A stretch of 64,000 bases of DNA from Charina bottae (Eukaryota; Chordata; Lepidosauria; Squamata; Charinaidae), in assembly GCA_023362775.1 (NCBI GenBank), contig JALMGJ010000063.1, positions 1,843,501 through 1,907,500 on the forward strand, read 5' to 3'. The notes beneath the pieces were generated by a model that saw only the letters and a list, made by a program, of their open reading frames with translations, had not been told where the DNA came from and made no database searches. A program made the position numbers and the translations under genes. Below, in pieces: positions 35,341-46,655 of the stretch; the stretch's first letter is position 1, and each line of letters opens with the position of its first letter.

Positions 35341-36998
35341 CAGTCATTTAGTCGTGTCCGACTCTTTGTGACCTCAAGGAACATAGCACGCCAGGCCTTC
35401 CTGTCCTCCACTGTCTCCCAACTCAAATTCATGTTCATTACATCGGTGATGCTATCTAACCATCTCATCCTCTGCCGTCCCCTTCTCCTTTTGCCTTCAG
35501 TCTTTCCCAGCATCAGGGTCTTTTCCAGTGAGTCCTCTCTTCGCATTAGGTGGCCAAAGTATTTGAGCTTCAGCTTCAGTAGCTGTCCTTCCAATGAGCA
35601 GTCAGGGTTTATTTCCTTTAGGATTGACTGGTTTGACCTCCTTGCAGTCCAAGGGACTCTCAAGAGTCTTCTCCAGCACCACAGTTCAAAAGCATCAATT
35701 CTTCGGCGCTCAGCCTTCCTTATGGTCCAACTCTCACAGCCATACATCACTACTGGAAAAACCATAGCTTTAACTATACGGACCTTTGTCGGCAAGGTGA
35801 TGTCTCTGCTTTTTAATATGCTGTCTAGGTTTGCCATAGCTTTCCTCCCAAGGAGCAAGCGTCTTTTAATTTCATGGCTGCAGTCACCGTCTGCGGTGAC
35901 CTTGGAGCCCAGGAAAATAAAATCTGTCACTGCTTCCATTTCTTCCCCTTCTATTTGCCAGGAAGTGATGGGACCAGATGCCATGATCTGGGTTTTTTTA
36001 ATGTTGAGTTTCAAGCCAGCGTTTGCACTCTCCTCTTTCACCCTCATCAAGAGGCTCTTTAGTTCCTCTTCACTTTCTGCCATTAGGGTGGTATCGTCTG
36101 CATATCTGAGGTTGTTGATATTTCTCCCGGCAATCTTAACTCCGGCTCTTGATTCATCCAGCCCGGCAATTCTCATGATGTACTCTGCATATAAGTTAAA
36201 TAAGCAGGGTGATAATATACAGCCTTGTCGTACTCCTTTCCCAATTTTGAACCAGTCGGTTGTTCCATGTCCGGTTCTAACTGTTGCTTCTTGACCCGCA
36301 TACAGGTTTCTCAGGAGACAGGTAAGGTGGTCTGGTACTCCCATCTCTTTAAGACTTTGCCACAGTTTGTTGTGATCCACACAATCAAAGGCTTTAGCGT
36401 AGTCAATGAAGCAGAAGTAGATGTTTTTCTGGAACTCTCTTGCTTTTTCCATGATCCAGCGAATGTTGGCAATCTGATCTCTAGTTCCTCTGCCTCTTCG
36501 AAACCCAGCTTGCACTTCTGGTAGTTCTCGGTTCACATACTGCTGAAGCCTAGCTTGTAGGATTTTGAGCATAACCTTGCTGGCATGTGAAATGAGCGCA
36601 ATTGTACGGTAGTTTGAACATTCTTTGGCATTGCCTTTCTTTGGAATTGGAACGTAAACTGACCTTTTCCAATCCTGTGGCCACTGTTGAGTTTTCCAAA
36701 TTTGTTGGCATATTGAGTGCAGCACTTTAACAGAATCGTCTTTTAGGATTTTAAATAGCTCAGCTGGAATACTGTCTTCTCCGCTAGCTTTGTTGTTAGT
36801 AATGCTTCCTAAGGCCCACTTGACTTCACTCTCTAGGATGTCCGGCTCAAGGTCAGTGAGCACACCATCGTGGTTATCAGGAACATTAAGATCTTTCTTG
36901 TATAGTTCTTCTGTGTATTCTTGCCACCTCTTCTTAATTTCTTCTGCTTCTGTTAGGTCCCTGCCTTTTTTGTCCTTTATCATGCCCATCTTGCACAA
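35340..36998 (-). CDS. BovB reverse transcriptase frame (partial ORF2, 552 aa)
   Basis: This is an open, uninterrupted reverse transcriptase from a BovB/RTE LINE. Visible RT blocks are the palm aspartate in FIDYAKAFD (D199), the QGCILSP block and the catalytic YADD at 299-302. A long C-terminal thumb and cysteine/tryptophan-rich region follows. Full BovB ORF2 is roughly 1000 residues and begins with an APE-type endonuclease, so this copy retains about the C-terminal half. The frame ends in RTRLND and a TGA just before the CAA-repeat tail. It is mobile-element coding sequence, not a host gene. The methionine at 36998 is simply the first in the open frame, not a natural start. Confidence 0.9.
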
Positions 36999-37406
36999 AA
37001 TGTTCCCTTGATATCTCTGATTTTCTTGAAGAGATCTCTAGTCTTCCCCATTCTATTGTTTTTCTCGATTTCTTTGCATTGTTCATTTAAGAAGGCCTTC
37101 TTATCTCTCCTTGCTATTCTCTGGAAATCTGCATTCAGTTGGTTTTATCTTTCCCTTTCTCCCTTGCCTTTTGCTTCCCTTCTTTCCTCAGCTATTTGTA
37201 AAGCCTCACCAGACAGCCACTTTGCTTTCTTGCATTTCTTTTTCTTTGGGATGGTTTTAGTTGCTGCCTCCTGTACAGTGTTATGAACCTCCATCCATAG
37301 TTCTTCAGGCACTCTGTCTACCAGATCTAATCCTTTAAATCTATTCCTCACCTCCACTGTATATTCATAAGGGATATGATTTAGGTCATACCTGAATGGT
37401 CTAGTA

Positions 37407-37697
37407 CATAGCTTTCCAAACTGTGTGTCGCAACACTTTAGTGTGTCGCAACACACAGTTTGGTGTGTCGCAACACAACCCAGAAGCAGCGGCGGGGGCA
37501 TGCACGGTGGCGGCGCGCGCAGCAATGGTGTGCACAGCGGCGGCAGCAACGCGCCATCAGCGCTTCCGTGTTTTAGCGGAGGCCGCCACCGCCACCATGC
37601 ACGCCGCCACTGCCGCCGCCATGCACTCCCCCGCCTGCACCCCCGCGCCACCGCCGCCGCTGGTGTGTCGCCAACGGCAGCACTTTGGAAAGCACTG
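37407..37697. mobile_element. Nonautonomous hAT element (GTGTGTCG family), 291 bp, inside BovB
   Basis: The left end CATAGCTTTCCAAACTGTG mirrors the right end TTTGGAAAGCACTG. Flanking GTCTAGTA (37399-37406) and GTCTAGTG (37698-37705) form an 8-bp target duplication with one mismatch, typical of hAT. Removing the element and one flank restores continuous BovB sequence. The ends carry repeated GTGTGTCGCAACAC; the interior is a GC-rich run of GGCGGC and GCCGCC triplets. There is no transposase. Confidence 0.88.
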
Positions 37698-37814
37698 GTC
37701 TAGTGGTTTTCCCTACGTTCTTCAATTTAAGCCTAAATTTTGCGATAAGAAGCTCATGATAAGAAGCTCATGATCATGGTCAGCTGTAATTTCTTATCAG
37801 TGCAATTTGCCCTA

Positions 37815-38175
37815 GAATTATAGAACATGAGTGGGTCTTTCAGCACATCCAGTCCAACCCCTTTCAATGGAGAATATCACTCCTGTACTCCTGATAGGAA
37901 GTCATTCAACCTCTCTTAAAACACCTTTTAGGAAAGGAGAGCTGGTTGCCTCTCAAGGCAAGCTGTTCACCATCAAAGAGCTCATTCTGTTCAGATGTTT
38001 CTCCTAACATTGAGCCAAACTCTGCTTCCTGGCAGTTTCCACCATTGCTTTTAGTCCTGTCCTCTACAGCAGGGAAGGAGGGGCAAGGTTGGATGCCTTC
38101 AAACCTCCTTCTGGTGCCCCCAGAGCTGCTCCAACTTCAGATGCTTATTATCTATCAGTCTGAGGCAGGGAGCAC
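37815..38175 (-). mobile_element. CR1 LINE 3' end, old
   Basis: The plus strand reads AATTATAGAACATGAGTGGG...CATCCAGTCCAACCCC and then the body, the reverse complement of a typical amniote CR1 3' terminus (which ends GATTCTATGATTCT). It directly abuts the 5' side of BovB. Confidence 0.75.
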
Positions 38176-41100
38176 ACAAAACAAGGGTTGCATGACTTAA
38201 AATAGTTTTATAAATAATGGGGGGAAAGCCACCATCCCAAATCCTGAGAAAAAACTAAACAACCAGATCATGTTCTTATGTGTGGCATAGGTTTACCCAG
38301 TCTGTATCATCGAGTTGTCCACTGAGGTCCTCATCCTCCCCACCCCACAAAGAAACATTAAGGATGGCTCCTGAACACCTCAAGTGGGATCCACCTCTCG
38401 CTCAAGAGCTATGTCTGCTCTGTCTGTCACATGGGAGGTCATAACAATGATTTCCTTGCAAGGTTGTTAGGAAGGGAAGGCAATCCACGCTAGGCATCTT
38501 GAACACATTAAAAAACTAAATTAATGATAGATTAATCTAGAACAACTGATAAAACATGTATCTGGAGAGGAATAATCTGGAGGCATCTCCACAGAAGTGG
38601 AGGAATTTGTACTGGTTTAGAACCAGCTCCGAACTGATATGATTACCCATCATTGGCTGGTTTTGAGAGCTGAAGGTTGGCTTTTGTTTGTTTGCTTGTT
38701 TGCTTGCTTGCTTTTCCTGACTCCACTGATTTATTTGAAACTGGAGCAAAGCTGGTGTTTTGTACTTATGGCAGTCTCTTTTCCTATTGGTAGGAACTCT
38801 TGCCTCCCTTCCCATCCCACTGATAGGTTGTCATGCCATTTTTGGAGACCTTTAAATGTGGCAGAAGAATAGGAGGAAGGAGGCTTGGATGTTTACAAGT
38901 GACCTTTCTTTCCCTATCATAATTTATAATTTATTTTCCCTAGCAGCTTAATTTCCTCATTGCACGGTGTCGCGGGGAGGGGATTTACAGTACATGTTAC
39001 AGGAGCTGCAGTGGAACAGAATGCCTGGTTTTTGTGTTCTTCTGGCTGTAGGTCAGTTTCTCAACCTTGGCAGCTTGAAGATGTGTGGACTTCAACTCCC
39101 GGAATTTCCCAGCCAGCATGGGGAATTCTGGGAATTGAAGTCCACACATCTTCAAGCTGCCAAGGTTGAGAAACACTGCCGATTGGAAGGAGCATTTGGG
39201 TATTTTAGTGTTTTGGAGGAGCAAACAGATAGACAATTGCTGCTGGCTGGCTTCCAAACAGAGTGGAAACTGTGAGAGTAAGCAAGGACCCAAGGAGTTA
39301 GGAAACAGTCTTTACTTCCTCCCCTTCTTTTCTGGACCATGCCTTATCATTTTCTGTCTTGCCACAGATTTCTGAAAAGATAGCCAATTAACAGTTGAAT
39401 GTAATGGATAAGAGCCTCCAAAGATTTTCCTGTGTGTGTCTTTGTTTTGCAACAAAGACGTGAGGAGGAGATATTGGGTAAAATGCAGATTATTTGCTCA
39501 GTGCCCAGGATTTGCTAGAATCAGGCCGGCCTGTGTTTGTCTTATGTAAGGCACCCTTAAGAACTGGTGAACCAATGGAAGCCTTGTTTCTGCAGGTTCA
39601 TGCAGTTCTATCATGTTTGATCTCATTGAGATGACATCATGCTTAAATTTGAAAGCAAGGGTAATCATAAGGGTTGTGTAAAACATTGTTTTTGGAAAGA
39701 AAAGCAAACTCCAGGGACCTTGAAACTTCAGTCTTTAATTGGCCAAATAAAGGTACTGTAATGCCTTACTATGGATTTTGGAATATCGTGACTTTTGATG
39801 TCTGAAGTAATGAGGCTTAAGTATGTGTCCAAGTGGCTTACATAACAGGACCCCATGACTGTCCTACCACAGAAGACAGGACAGATTGCACCATCTAATT
39901 GGTGAATTGTGAGCTTCAGATGCGGTAGGAGCATGCACACCGATTGGAGCTGGCATGGATTTTTGCTTTTAACAAACCACCACAATAATTTGGTTGCAGG
40001 TGGAAGACGGGGAAATAATCTGCAGTGTGATGAGAGTTGTCCAAGTCACTCTATGCAGATTGACACAACCAAAGCCCATTAGATACAAATTACCTCTCTC
40101 CTCACTTCCAGGAGCTCATAAGAGTATATTTCCCTGCCCCAGACATGTTTTTTATTCTCACAGCAACCCTGTGAACCTCATCAGAATTTGTTGTAACTGC
40201 TTACTGCTTAGGAAGAGTATTTTCTAGTGGAACTGAATTCTTGCACAGTTTCATTTCTTTCTCCAAGGAAATATATCAGCATACATTTTATCAAAACATG
40301 TCAGCCCTAGCTCTAATCCTCTCATTTGAAACACAAAGATTTGAGTCTTGATACTTGCCTTAGTGTTCTGACTGGAGTGCATTAAAAATCATGTCCTGTC
40401 TTCAAAGAATAAAGTGTTTGACTGATGATCTTTCCAGCAGGGATTTGGGTAATCTTTTGAGCGAGGTTGAGCCTGTACAGGGGGCAATGTAGAACATGAT
40501 TCCCTCACCAGCAGGCTTCAAAATGTGGGATCTGTCAGCCACAGGATGCAAGATGTAGGCGGTGTCTGCATGACATGCTTACTGAAGGGTTGACTGAACC
40601 ATCATTTTTGTCATCCAGTTTTTTGGGTTTACATGACACTCCGGCTGAGGTGCCATAATCACCGGAACCACAAACTTACTGACTGAGTTAGGTGCACATT
40701 GGGCAACAATTTATCTACAATGATTTCAATCAGATCTCATTGAATTGCATCCATTGTTTCAGGAGCATTGAAAATGTTTTACAGGGCTGGGTTGCTCACC
40801 CGATGCCCAATCACAAACTAACCAACCATATTTTAGCCACAAAACTAAACCCGTGAGCTGTGTTCTTGGACTATGCTAGGCTTAAATGTGATTAGCTGGT
40901 TTGTAGTTTGATGCATGATGCAAGTACAGCTATATAGACTCCTCAGAGCCTCGTGGCCACAATTGCAAAAGTAATAACCACATCTCTCCAGGTAATGTAT
41001 AAATGAAGCCTTAGAATTCCCTACTGAGTTTTAGCACTCAGATGTATGCCCTCTTTACCTTTCAAAAGATCCTGAAGTGGTGGAGATCAAAAATAAGTAT

Positions 41101-41307
41101 TGGCAGTCTAGTGTCAAGCTGCTACAAGTTAGCAATGCTGCACTGAAGATGCATGTTTTTGGCACCAATTTGTTATGGAAAATGAATGGTGGCTACAACT
41201 CCAAATTGGTCGTCTTAATAGCAAGGCAGAGAAGAATATGATGCTTCTGTTTGGTAATATGTAGATACATGGGCAACAGCAGAAAAAGGTAAGGAGCACA
41301 TTGGTAA
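38176..41307. other. Intergenic, one MITE only
   Basis: Holds the palindromic MITE at 39054-39178. Otherwise unique-looking AT-rich sequence without a gene. Confidence 0.5.
39054..39178. mobile_element. Palindromic hAT-type MITE (GTTTCTCAACC family), 125 bp
   Basis: Same family as the intron 1 copy: CAGTTTCTCAACC...GAGAAACACTG, with the same GGACTTCAACTCCC inner arms. I see no clear target duplication (CTGTAGGT versus CCGATTGG). Confidence 0.88.
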
Positions 41308-41312
41308 GGCAG

Positions 41313-41356
<44 letters not shown>

Positions 41357-41690
41357 CATAATAATCATAATATGCAGCCCGACTCCGTGACTGTGGGTGG
41401 TTTACAATTGTTAAAAACCTTTAAGAGCAAAAAACAATACAAAAACCACCAAAACAGCACAAAACAAAATAACAATGATGGCAAAGAAAACAAACCAGGA
41501 GGGGAGCAAAAAGGAAAAAGGGGGTGTCAGTTGTCCTTTCCAAAGGCCTGGGTGAAGAGGCAGGTCTTTAGGGTTCTTCAGAATACCAGTAAGGTGGGAG
41601 CTGTTCAAATTTTGGGGGGAATCTCATTCCAGAGTTATAGAGTTATAACTATAAGTTATATAGTTAGGGGCAATAGTGTCTGTAGCTAAC
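41308..41690 (-). mobile_element. CR1/L2-clade LINE 3' fragment with (ATA)n tail
   Basis: The minus strand encodes WNEIPP...LKTCLFTQAFGK, like the other L2 pieces here, and ends GTAAACCACCCACAGTCACG before an (ATT)n run at 41313-41355. Confidence 0.8.
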
Positions 41691-42794
41691 TGCCACGATG
41701 CCAACATGACAAATGCATATGGTGACATCTTCATGCAAATGCCACCACTATATGCTTGTGACCCAACTTCTGATGCAATACATGTCATGGCATTTATATG
41801 ATTACATCATCATACACGTTCTGTTATTGGTGCCCCCTATGCATGTAGATACCTACTGCTACTATCAGTCAAGGGCACCTAACAAATACTAGCATGTACT
41901 TGCTGTGTTTAGTGAGATCTTTCAGACTGAAAGTGCTGCTTTACACTCCACACTAAGGAGGTGGATTGTTTAGAAAGCCTAGAATGTAGTTATTGCACTA
42001 TGGCTTAAACTAACACAACTGCTTGCTTCTGAATATTTTCTTGCTGAACCAGTCAGAGGTCCAAGCTGGAGTGAATTTGTGTCCCGAAATCTCTCATTAG
42101 AATTCTCTTCTGCAGACGTTGATATTTAGATAAGTGCAAAGTATTTTATGGATTTGACCTGCGGTGCAATGGATTTTTATTTGCAGTGGCATTTGAAAGG
42201 AAACAATTACTGGATTTACACACAACACTGAACCATGGTTTGTTTAACAGTGGTTTAGTGAATAACCACAATAGCTGAGTTCACACAACACACAACACAC
42301 AAAACCAAATCCAAGCAACCTTACAGCTTAGCATAATATGGGAACCAAGTCGATCACTTATCCAACTGAACTATATTTTCTATGTAAAGTATAGAAAAGT
42401 ATTAATTAGCATCTATAAATATAGCTTTTGCAAATCTACAGTATGTCCTTCCCCAAAAGAACAGTAGATTTGGTGGGAAAGTGACAATGGCAACAGCCAC
42501 CCTGCCATGTGGTTTCTCCCATCTCTGGACTCAGATTCTGTTCTCTTTCCATTGACAGGTAGGCTTCTAAGGCTTTCGGTCCTATCTGCCACAAGAGAAG
42601 AAGGTCTTGTGGGACAGCCAGCTCCAGTTGTCAAAATAATCTGACCAGTTGTGTGGATTATGCATATTGGCTGCTTTGCCTCCAAGTGCAGATGTCTTAG
42701 GCTAGCTTTGCATTAGAAAAACAAAGCAGTTCCTTGGTCCCACTGAAACTGAATGGATGCAGTCCACATGAGGGAGGAAGAGACTCTGCCTCTC

Positions 42795-42893
42795 CAGATG
42801 CACCAGCACTACAACTGTCAGGATTCCTAGCAAGCCATTCTCAGTTGGCTGGGGATTCTGGAAGTTATAGTCATTGACAGTTCTGGAGGGCAG
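42795..42893. mobile_element. Degenerate palindromic MITE (CCAGATGTT family)
   Basis: CAACTGTCAGGATTCCTAGC...GGCTGGGGATTCTGGAAG...ACAGTTCTGGAGGGCA keeps the family order but is decayed. Confidence 0.55.
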
Positions 42894-43589
42894 TCTGCAA
42901 GAAAGGCTGCTATACAGTACATTATAGACAAATACACAGAAATGCCACAAGATTCTCTGTATTTCCTATAACAAAGTAACATGGCTGCCCTTTTGAAGTC
43001 TAATATCCTGCCATTATTTGTTCCAATGTTTAATTCTTTGATCTCAAATGCAGTACCGTCTTTGGGTGTATGTGTGTTTGGAAAAAGAGCAACAGAACCC
43101 TCACAACGGTAGCTCTAGCTAAACAATGGATAGCAACATCTCAGTGTCCTCCCATTCTCTTCTTTCCCCCTAACTTTGCACTTCGGGGTTATGTACATCT
43201 TCCAGGACACCAGCTATTGAGCAAACAGGAGGTTTGTTAATCACAGCAAATATTTTGTTAGAAGTACAGACCTTTGCAAATATCTGCTATGGTGATAAAG
43301 TTGATGATTTAAGAGAGCTTTAAGGATAAAGCTCTTCTTGGTATTTCTGGTTGCTTGTTACCAGGAGACGTTGTTTGTAAGTTGGATTCCTTGTTTATGG
43401 AAGAGCTTGTGCACTTTCATCATGGTGGATTTTTCCAACTCCCATTTCTTTCCCTTTACATATTTGGCCAATGCCTATTCCATGTGCCCTTTCTTATACA
43501 TGCTACTGAGAGAGCTTTTTACTCACTTTGAGAGAGTTAACATGTTCAGGTTGCACTACTTGAGATAGTAGAGGATATATTGGAATACT

Positions 43590-43640
43590 ATTCGGGGAGA
43601 TGGGCGGGGATCAATTAAATAACTAATAATAATAATACAG
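43590..43640 (+). mobile_element. Very short CR1/L2-type 3' tail
   Basis: GGGGAGATGGGCGGGGATCA then AATTAAATAACTAATAATAA matches only the last part of the L2-like terminus. Confidence 0.55.
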
Positions 43641-44477
43641 AATATCTTTCCCTTCCCCCTTCATTTCTCCCCCCAAAAAACCAAATGATGGGGACCATTA
43701 CGCTGAAACCCTTTCAGATATCTAATGTAAAAATTTCTCACCATTTCTTCAGATGAAATGGAACTGCATCCTTCATGTTTCGGTCCAGACCCAGGTTAAC
43801 TACTCAATGAGAACGAACTCAGAATTTCAGGGTGCATCAATGGAGGGTTCTTTGCACAACATGTTAAAATACATTGTGCAGCTCAGTTTTCCCTCCTTTA
43901 ATGCTCTCAGATATGTTGAAGTAAAACTCCTACTCAGTGTGCTAGATGGCAAATGCTTGGAGTTGCCCAATACACCTGCAAACAAACAGAATGGGAATGC
44001 TGATGCAGCTATTCTTTCTGCCACATTCTTGGATTTTCTTTACTGTATTGATTTAATAATAAATTGAATATATAAAACTAAACTCATATCATCTTGAGAA
44101 ATAATTGTAAATCACTACAAAACTCTAAACGTTAATACTCTAAACGTTAATAGTCACCACGATTTATCATTATCTAAATAAACACACATGATCTTATAAC
44201 AAAGAAAAATGAAAAAAATACCAAAACCAATCAGTAAAAACAATATTAAGTTCTAGATTCCCTCCCCCTGTAACCAACTGATGATTACATCAAATTATTT
44301 ATAAACATTAAAATTACTTCTGGTTACTATCTTTACATCAAATATTTCCCCCTTAAAAACTGTACTCTAAGTATCTGGGTTTGCCTAATTCTGTGACATG
44401 TAATACACAGGGAAACCATTCTTGCTTAAATTTAGTCAAACTTATATTCTGTATGTATACTGTTAATTCATATAAAA

Positions 44478-44508
44478 TAAATAAATAAATAAATAAATAA
44501 ATAAATTC
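44478..44508. repeat. (AAAT)n microsatellite
   Basis: About seven units, within a generally AT-rich 44100-44760 stretch that holds no recognisable gene. Confidence 0.9.
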
Positions 44509-44924
44509 TGCCATTGCTGCATATCCCCCAAGTTTGGTTTCCCCAGTCTAATATATGTATTATTAAAATATTAAAAGACAAAGAATATAGAAAAAGCAAA
44601 TATTGGAATACAAAGAAAGAAAGAAAAAAACCAAGGTAAAAAAAAATAAATCTACTACGTTTAAATTAAAAAAGAAAACCATAGTAAAAAAAGAAAGAAG
44701 TAAATTGAATCCTCCCCTTCCCTTCTATTTATATCCCCAACCATGAACCACAGTTTAAATATTTAAACTTTGCATCTAACATTAGTTGCTAGTTTCTATT
44801 TGAGTCCTAAAAACCATATTCCAGATATCTAAATCTGCCTTGCTGTGTGATATCCTGTATGTAAGGGAGCCATTCTTGCTTAAACTTAGACTTCTATTGT
44901 GGATATATACTGTCAATTTTGCCA

Positions 44925-45540
44925 TTGCAGCATATTCTCTGATTTTAGTCTCCCATCATTCATGTCTTTGTCACCTCCTGTTTGGACTATTACCTGGGGC
45001 TGCCCTTGAAGACCATCCAGAATCTGCAACTGGTCCAAAATGCAGCACAACAGGTAGTTATGGGAGCACCACAATATACCCATGTAACATCACTATTTCA
45101 TGAGCTGCACAGGTGTCCTGTAAGCTTTGGAGTGCAATTCAAAATGCTAGTTATCACTTACAAAGCTCCTCATGGCATAGGACCAGGTTATTCATGGGAC
45201 TACCTGTCTCTAATCGTCTCTGCTGATCCCCTGAGATCCAGCAAGGTGAGCATACTTCAGTCCCTTCTACGAGTCATCTAGTAAGACTCGGGAAGCCTCC
45301 CTTCTCTGTCGCAGCACTTGCCCTTTGGAGCAGTATCTCCCCTGAGTTTGAGATGGCCCCAACCCTGTTGGCCTTCTGCAAAGCCTTGTACTGTAAACCA
45401 GGTTTCTCCCCTGAGCACTGAGCCAGAGTGTTGGATGAGTCCATCTGGTAATGGTTGTGAGATGGGAACATGTTTGTGGCTTGACCTCAGTTGTACTGTG
45501 TAGTTGGTTTTTGTATGTTTTTTGTCATTCCTGGGGGGAG
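44925..45540 (+). mobile_element. CR1/L2-clade LINE 3' fragment
   Basis: Encodes YYLGLPLKTIQNLQLVQNAA and VQFKMLVITYKAPHGIGPGY in one frame, both standard L2 ORF2 C-terminal phrases. 45274-45500 continues in broken frames. Confidence 0.88.
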
Positions 45541-45765
45541 GGGGTCAAGCCTATGTCAGCCATCCAGAAACACCATTACCAAGTTGGGCAGCCACATGAA
45601 TCATATAATCACAGATGTACGTACTTTTAAAGATGGATTTGATACTGGGGGAAAATCTCTGGATTAGACTAAGCATGTGCTCAGAGGTAGTGTTCCTTTC
45701 ATTTTTGTTTGTGTGTTCAAAACCTTTCCAGGCCATCTTTTAAGGATGAAAGCCTTTCCAAGGCA

Positions 45766-45872
45766 ACTAAAGGTAATGGTGCTCTTGAGGCAGGCTGAAC
45801 TCCTGGTGACTACCGCCATGCAGGTTCTTTGGAGCGTTACAGAAGTAATTTGCTATTGCCTTCTTCTGGCAT
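45766..45872 (-). mobile_element. 5S-type SINE body and tail fragment
   Basis: Reverse complement of the body seen at 32765-32850: GAAGAAGGCAATAGCAAATT...GGTAGTCACCAGGAGTTCAG. The 5S head is absent. Confidence 0.65.
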
Positions 45873-46314
45873 GTCTTTCCAATCTTTCTTTGTGATTGCC
45901 TCCATTAGGAAGAATATTTTGGAAATCACCTGACATAGTTTCTTTTTTTTTTAATGAAGGAAGACAGAAAGTGGCTGTTTGTTACACAATGGAGTGTCGG
46001 ATGTTCCCAGGTGGGTGGGTGGGCGGGCAGCGGCTTAGTGATTGGCAAGCCTGAAGCAAAGAAAGAGCACTGATTGGCTGCTGTGGTGCTGTACTTCCTT
46101 TTTTGTAGTGCCAGGAAAAAGCAACTTACATCACAAGGTGCATTTTGAGAAATGGATGTGATGCAGATGACCAGCATGACCATCTTTGGGGAAGGATACT
46201 GAAACATCCCCTAATATAAATACTGTATGTCTCCATATGCATTCAGGAATCTGCAACAATGATCTTAGTTCATGGTCTTCTTAGTAGCTTCTGATATTAT
46301 ATTATTCTGGTAAA

Positions 46315-46655
46315 AGGTAAAGGTAAAGGTTCCCCCCGCACAGTTGTGCAGTCATGTCCAACTCTAGGGGCCGGTGCTCATCTCCATTTGTTAGCCGAAG
46401 AGCCAGCGCTGTTCGAAGACGCTTCCACTGTCATGTGGCTGGCATGACGCACGTGGAACGCTGTTACCTACCCACCAAAGTGGTACCTATTCATCTACTT
46501 GCATTTGCATGCTTTCGAATTGCTAGGTTGGCAAGAGCTGGGGCGAGTGCGGGAGCTCACTCCGTCACGCGGGGCTAGGGATTCGAACCTCCGAACTTGC
46601 GATCTTCTGATCGACAAGCCTGGCGTCTTACCCGCTGAGCCACCACGCCCCTTAT
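46315..46655 (-). mobile_element. tRNA-derived SINE with BovB-type tail (full-length)
   Basis: Read on the minus strand, the head GTGGCTCAGCGGGTAAGACG...GGTTCGAATCC supplies A- and B-box-like pol III promoter elements. A long body follows, ending in GAGTTGGACATGACT (46364-46350) and repeated AACCTTTACC. The 15-nt tail block matches the BovB 3' end at 35364-35350 except for two changes. Sauria-type SINEs are known to be mobilised by BovB LINEs. Confidence 0.9.

Larger units (their letters stand above)
35302..37780 (-). mobile_element. BovB (RTE-clade) LINE, 5'-truncated, split by a hAT insertion
   Basis: The minus strand carries a BovB retrotransposon whose 3' end finishes in (CAA)n at 35302-35340. 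An uninterrupted 552-codon frame (36998-35340) contains the reverse transcriptase: FIDYAKAFDCVDH near 197-209, GVRQGCILSP at 255-264, YADD at 299-302, and the C-terminal WCWRRLL...RLND region. Upstream, coding sequence continues in another frame (about 37390-37145, RYDLNHIPYEYTVEVRNRFK), so there is at least one frameshift. The first block, beyond the hAT element at 37407-37697, resumes at 37706-37780. The apurinic endonuclease domain is missing, as is usual for 5'-truncated RTE copies. The element is therefore not autonomous, but the intact RT frame indicates a fairly young insertion. Confidence 0.95.

Noticed and set aside
35368..36294. 308-codon open frame on the plus strand
   Set aside because: Antisense shadow of the BovB reverse transcriptase, without any domain of its own.
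46600..46655. A tRNA gene
   Set aside because: The B-box and A-box-like sequences belong to a SINE head. A proper cloverleaf and acceptor stem are not formed.
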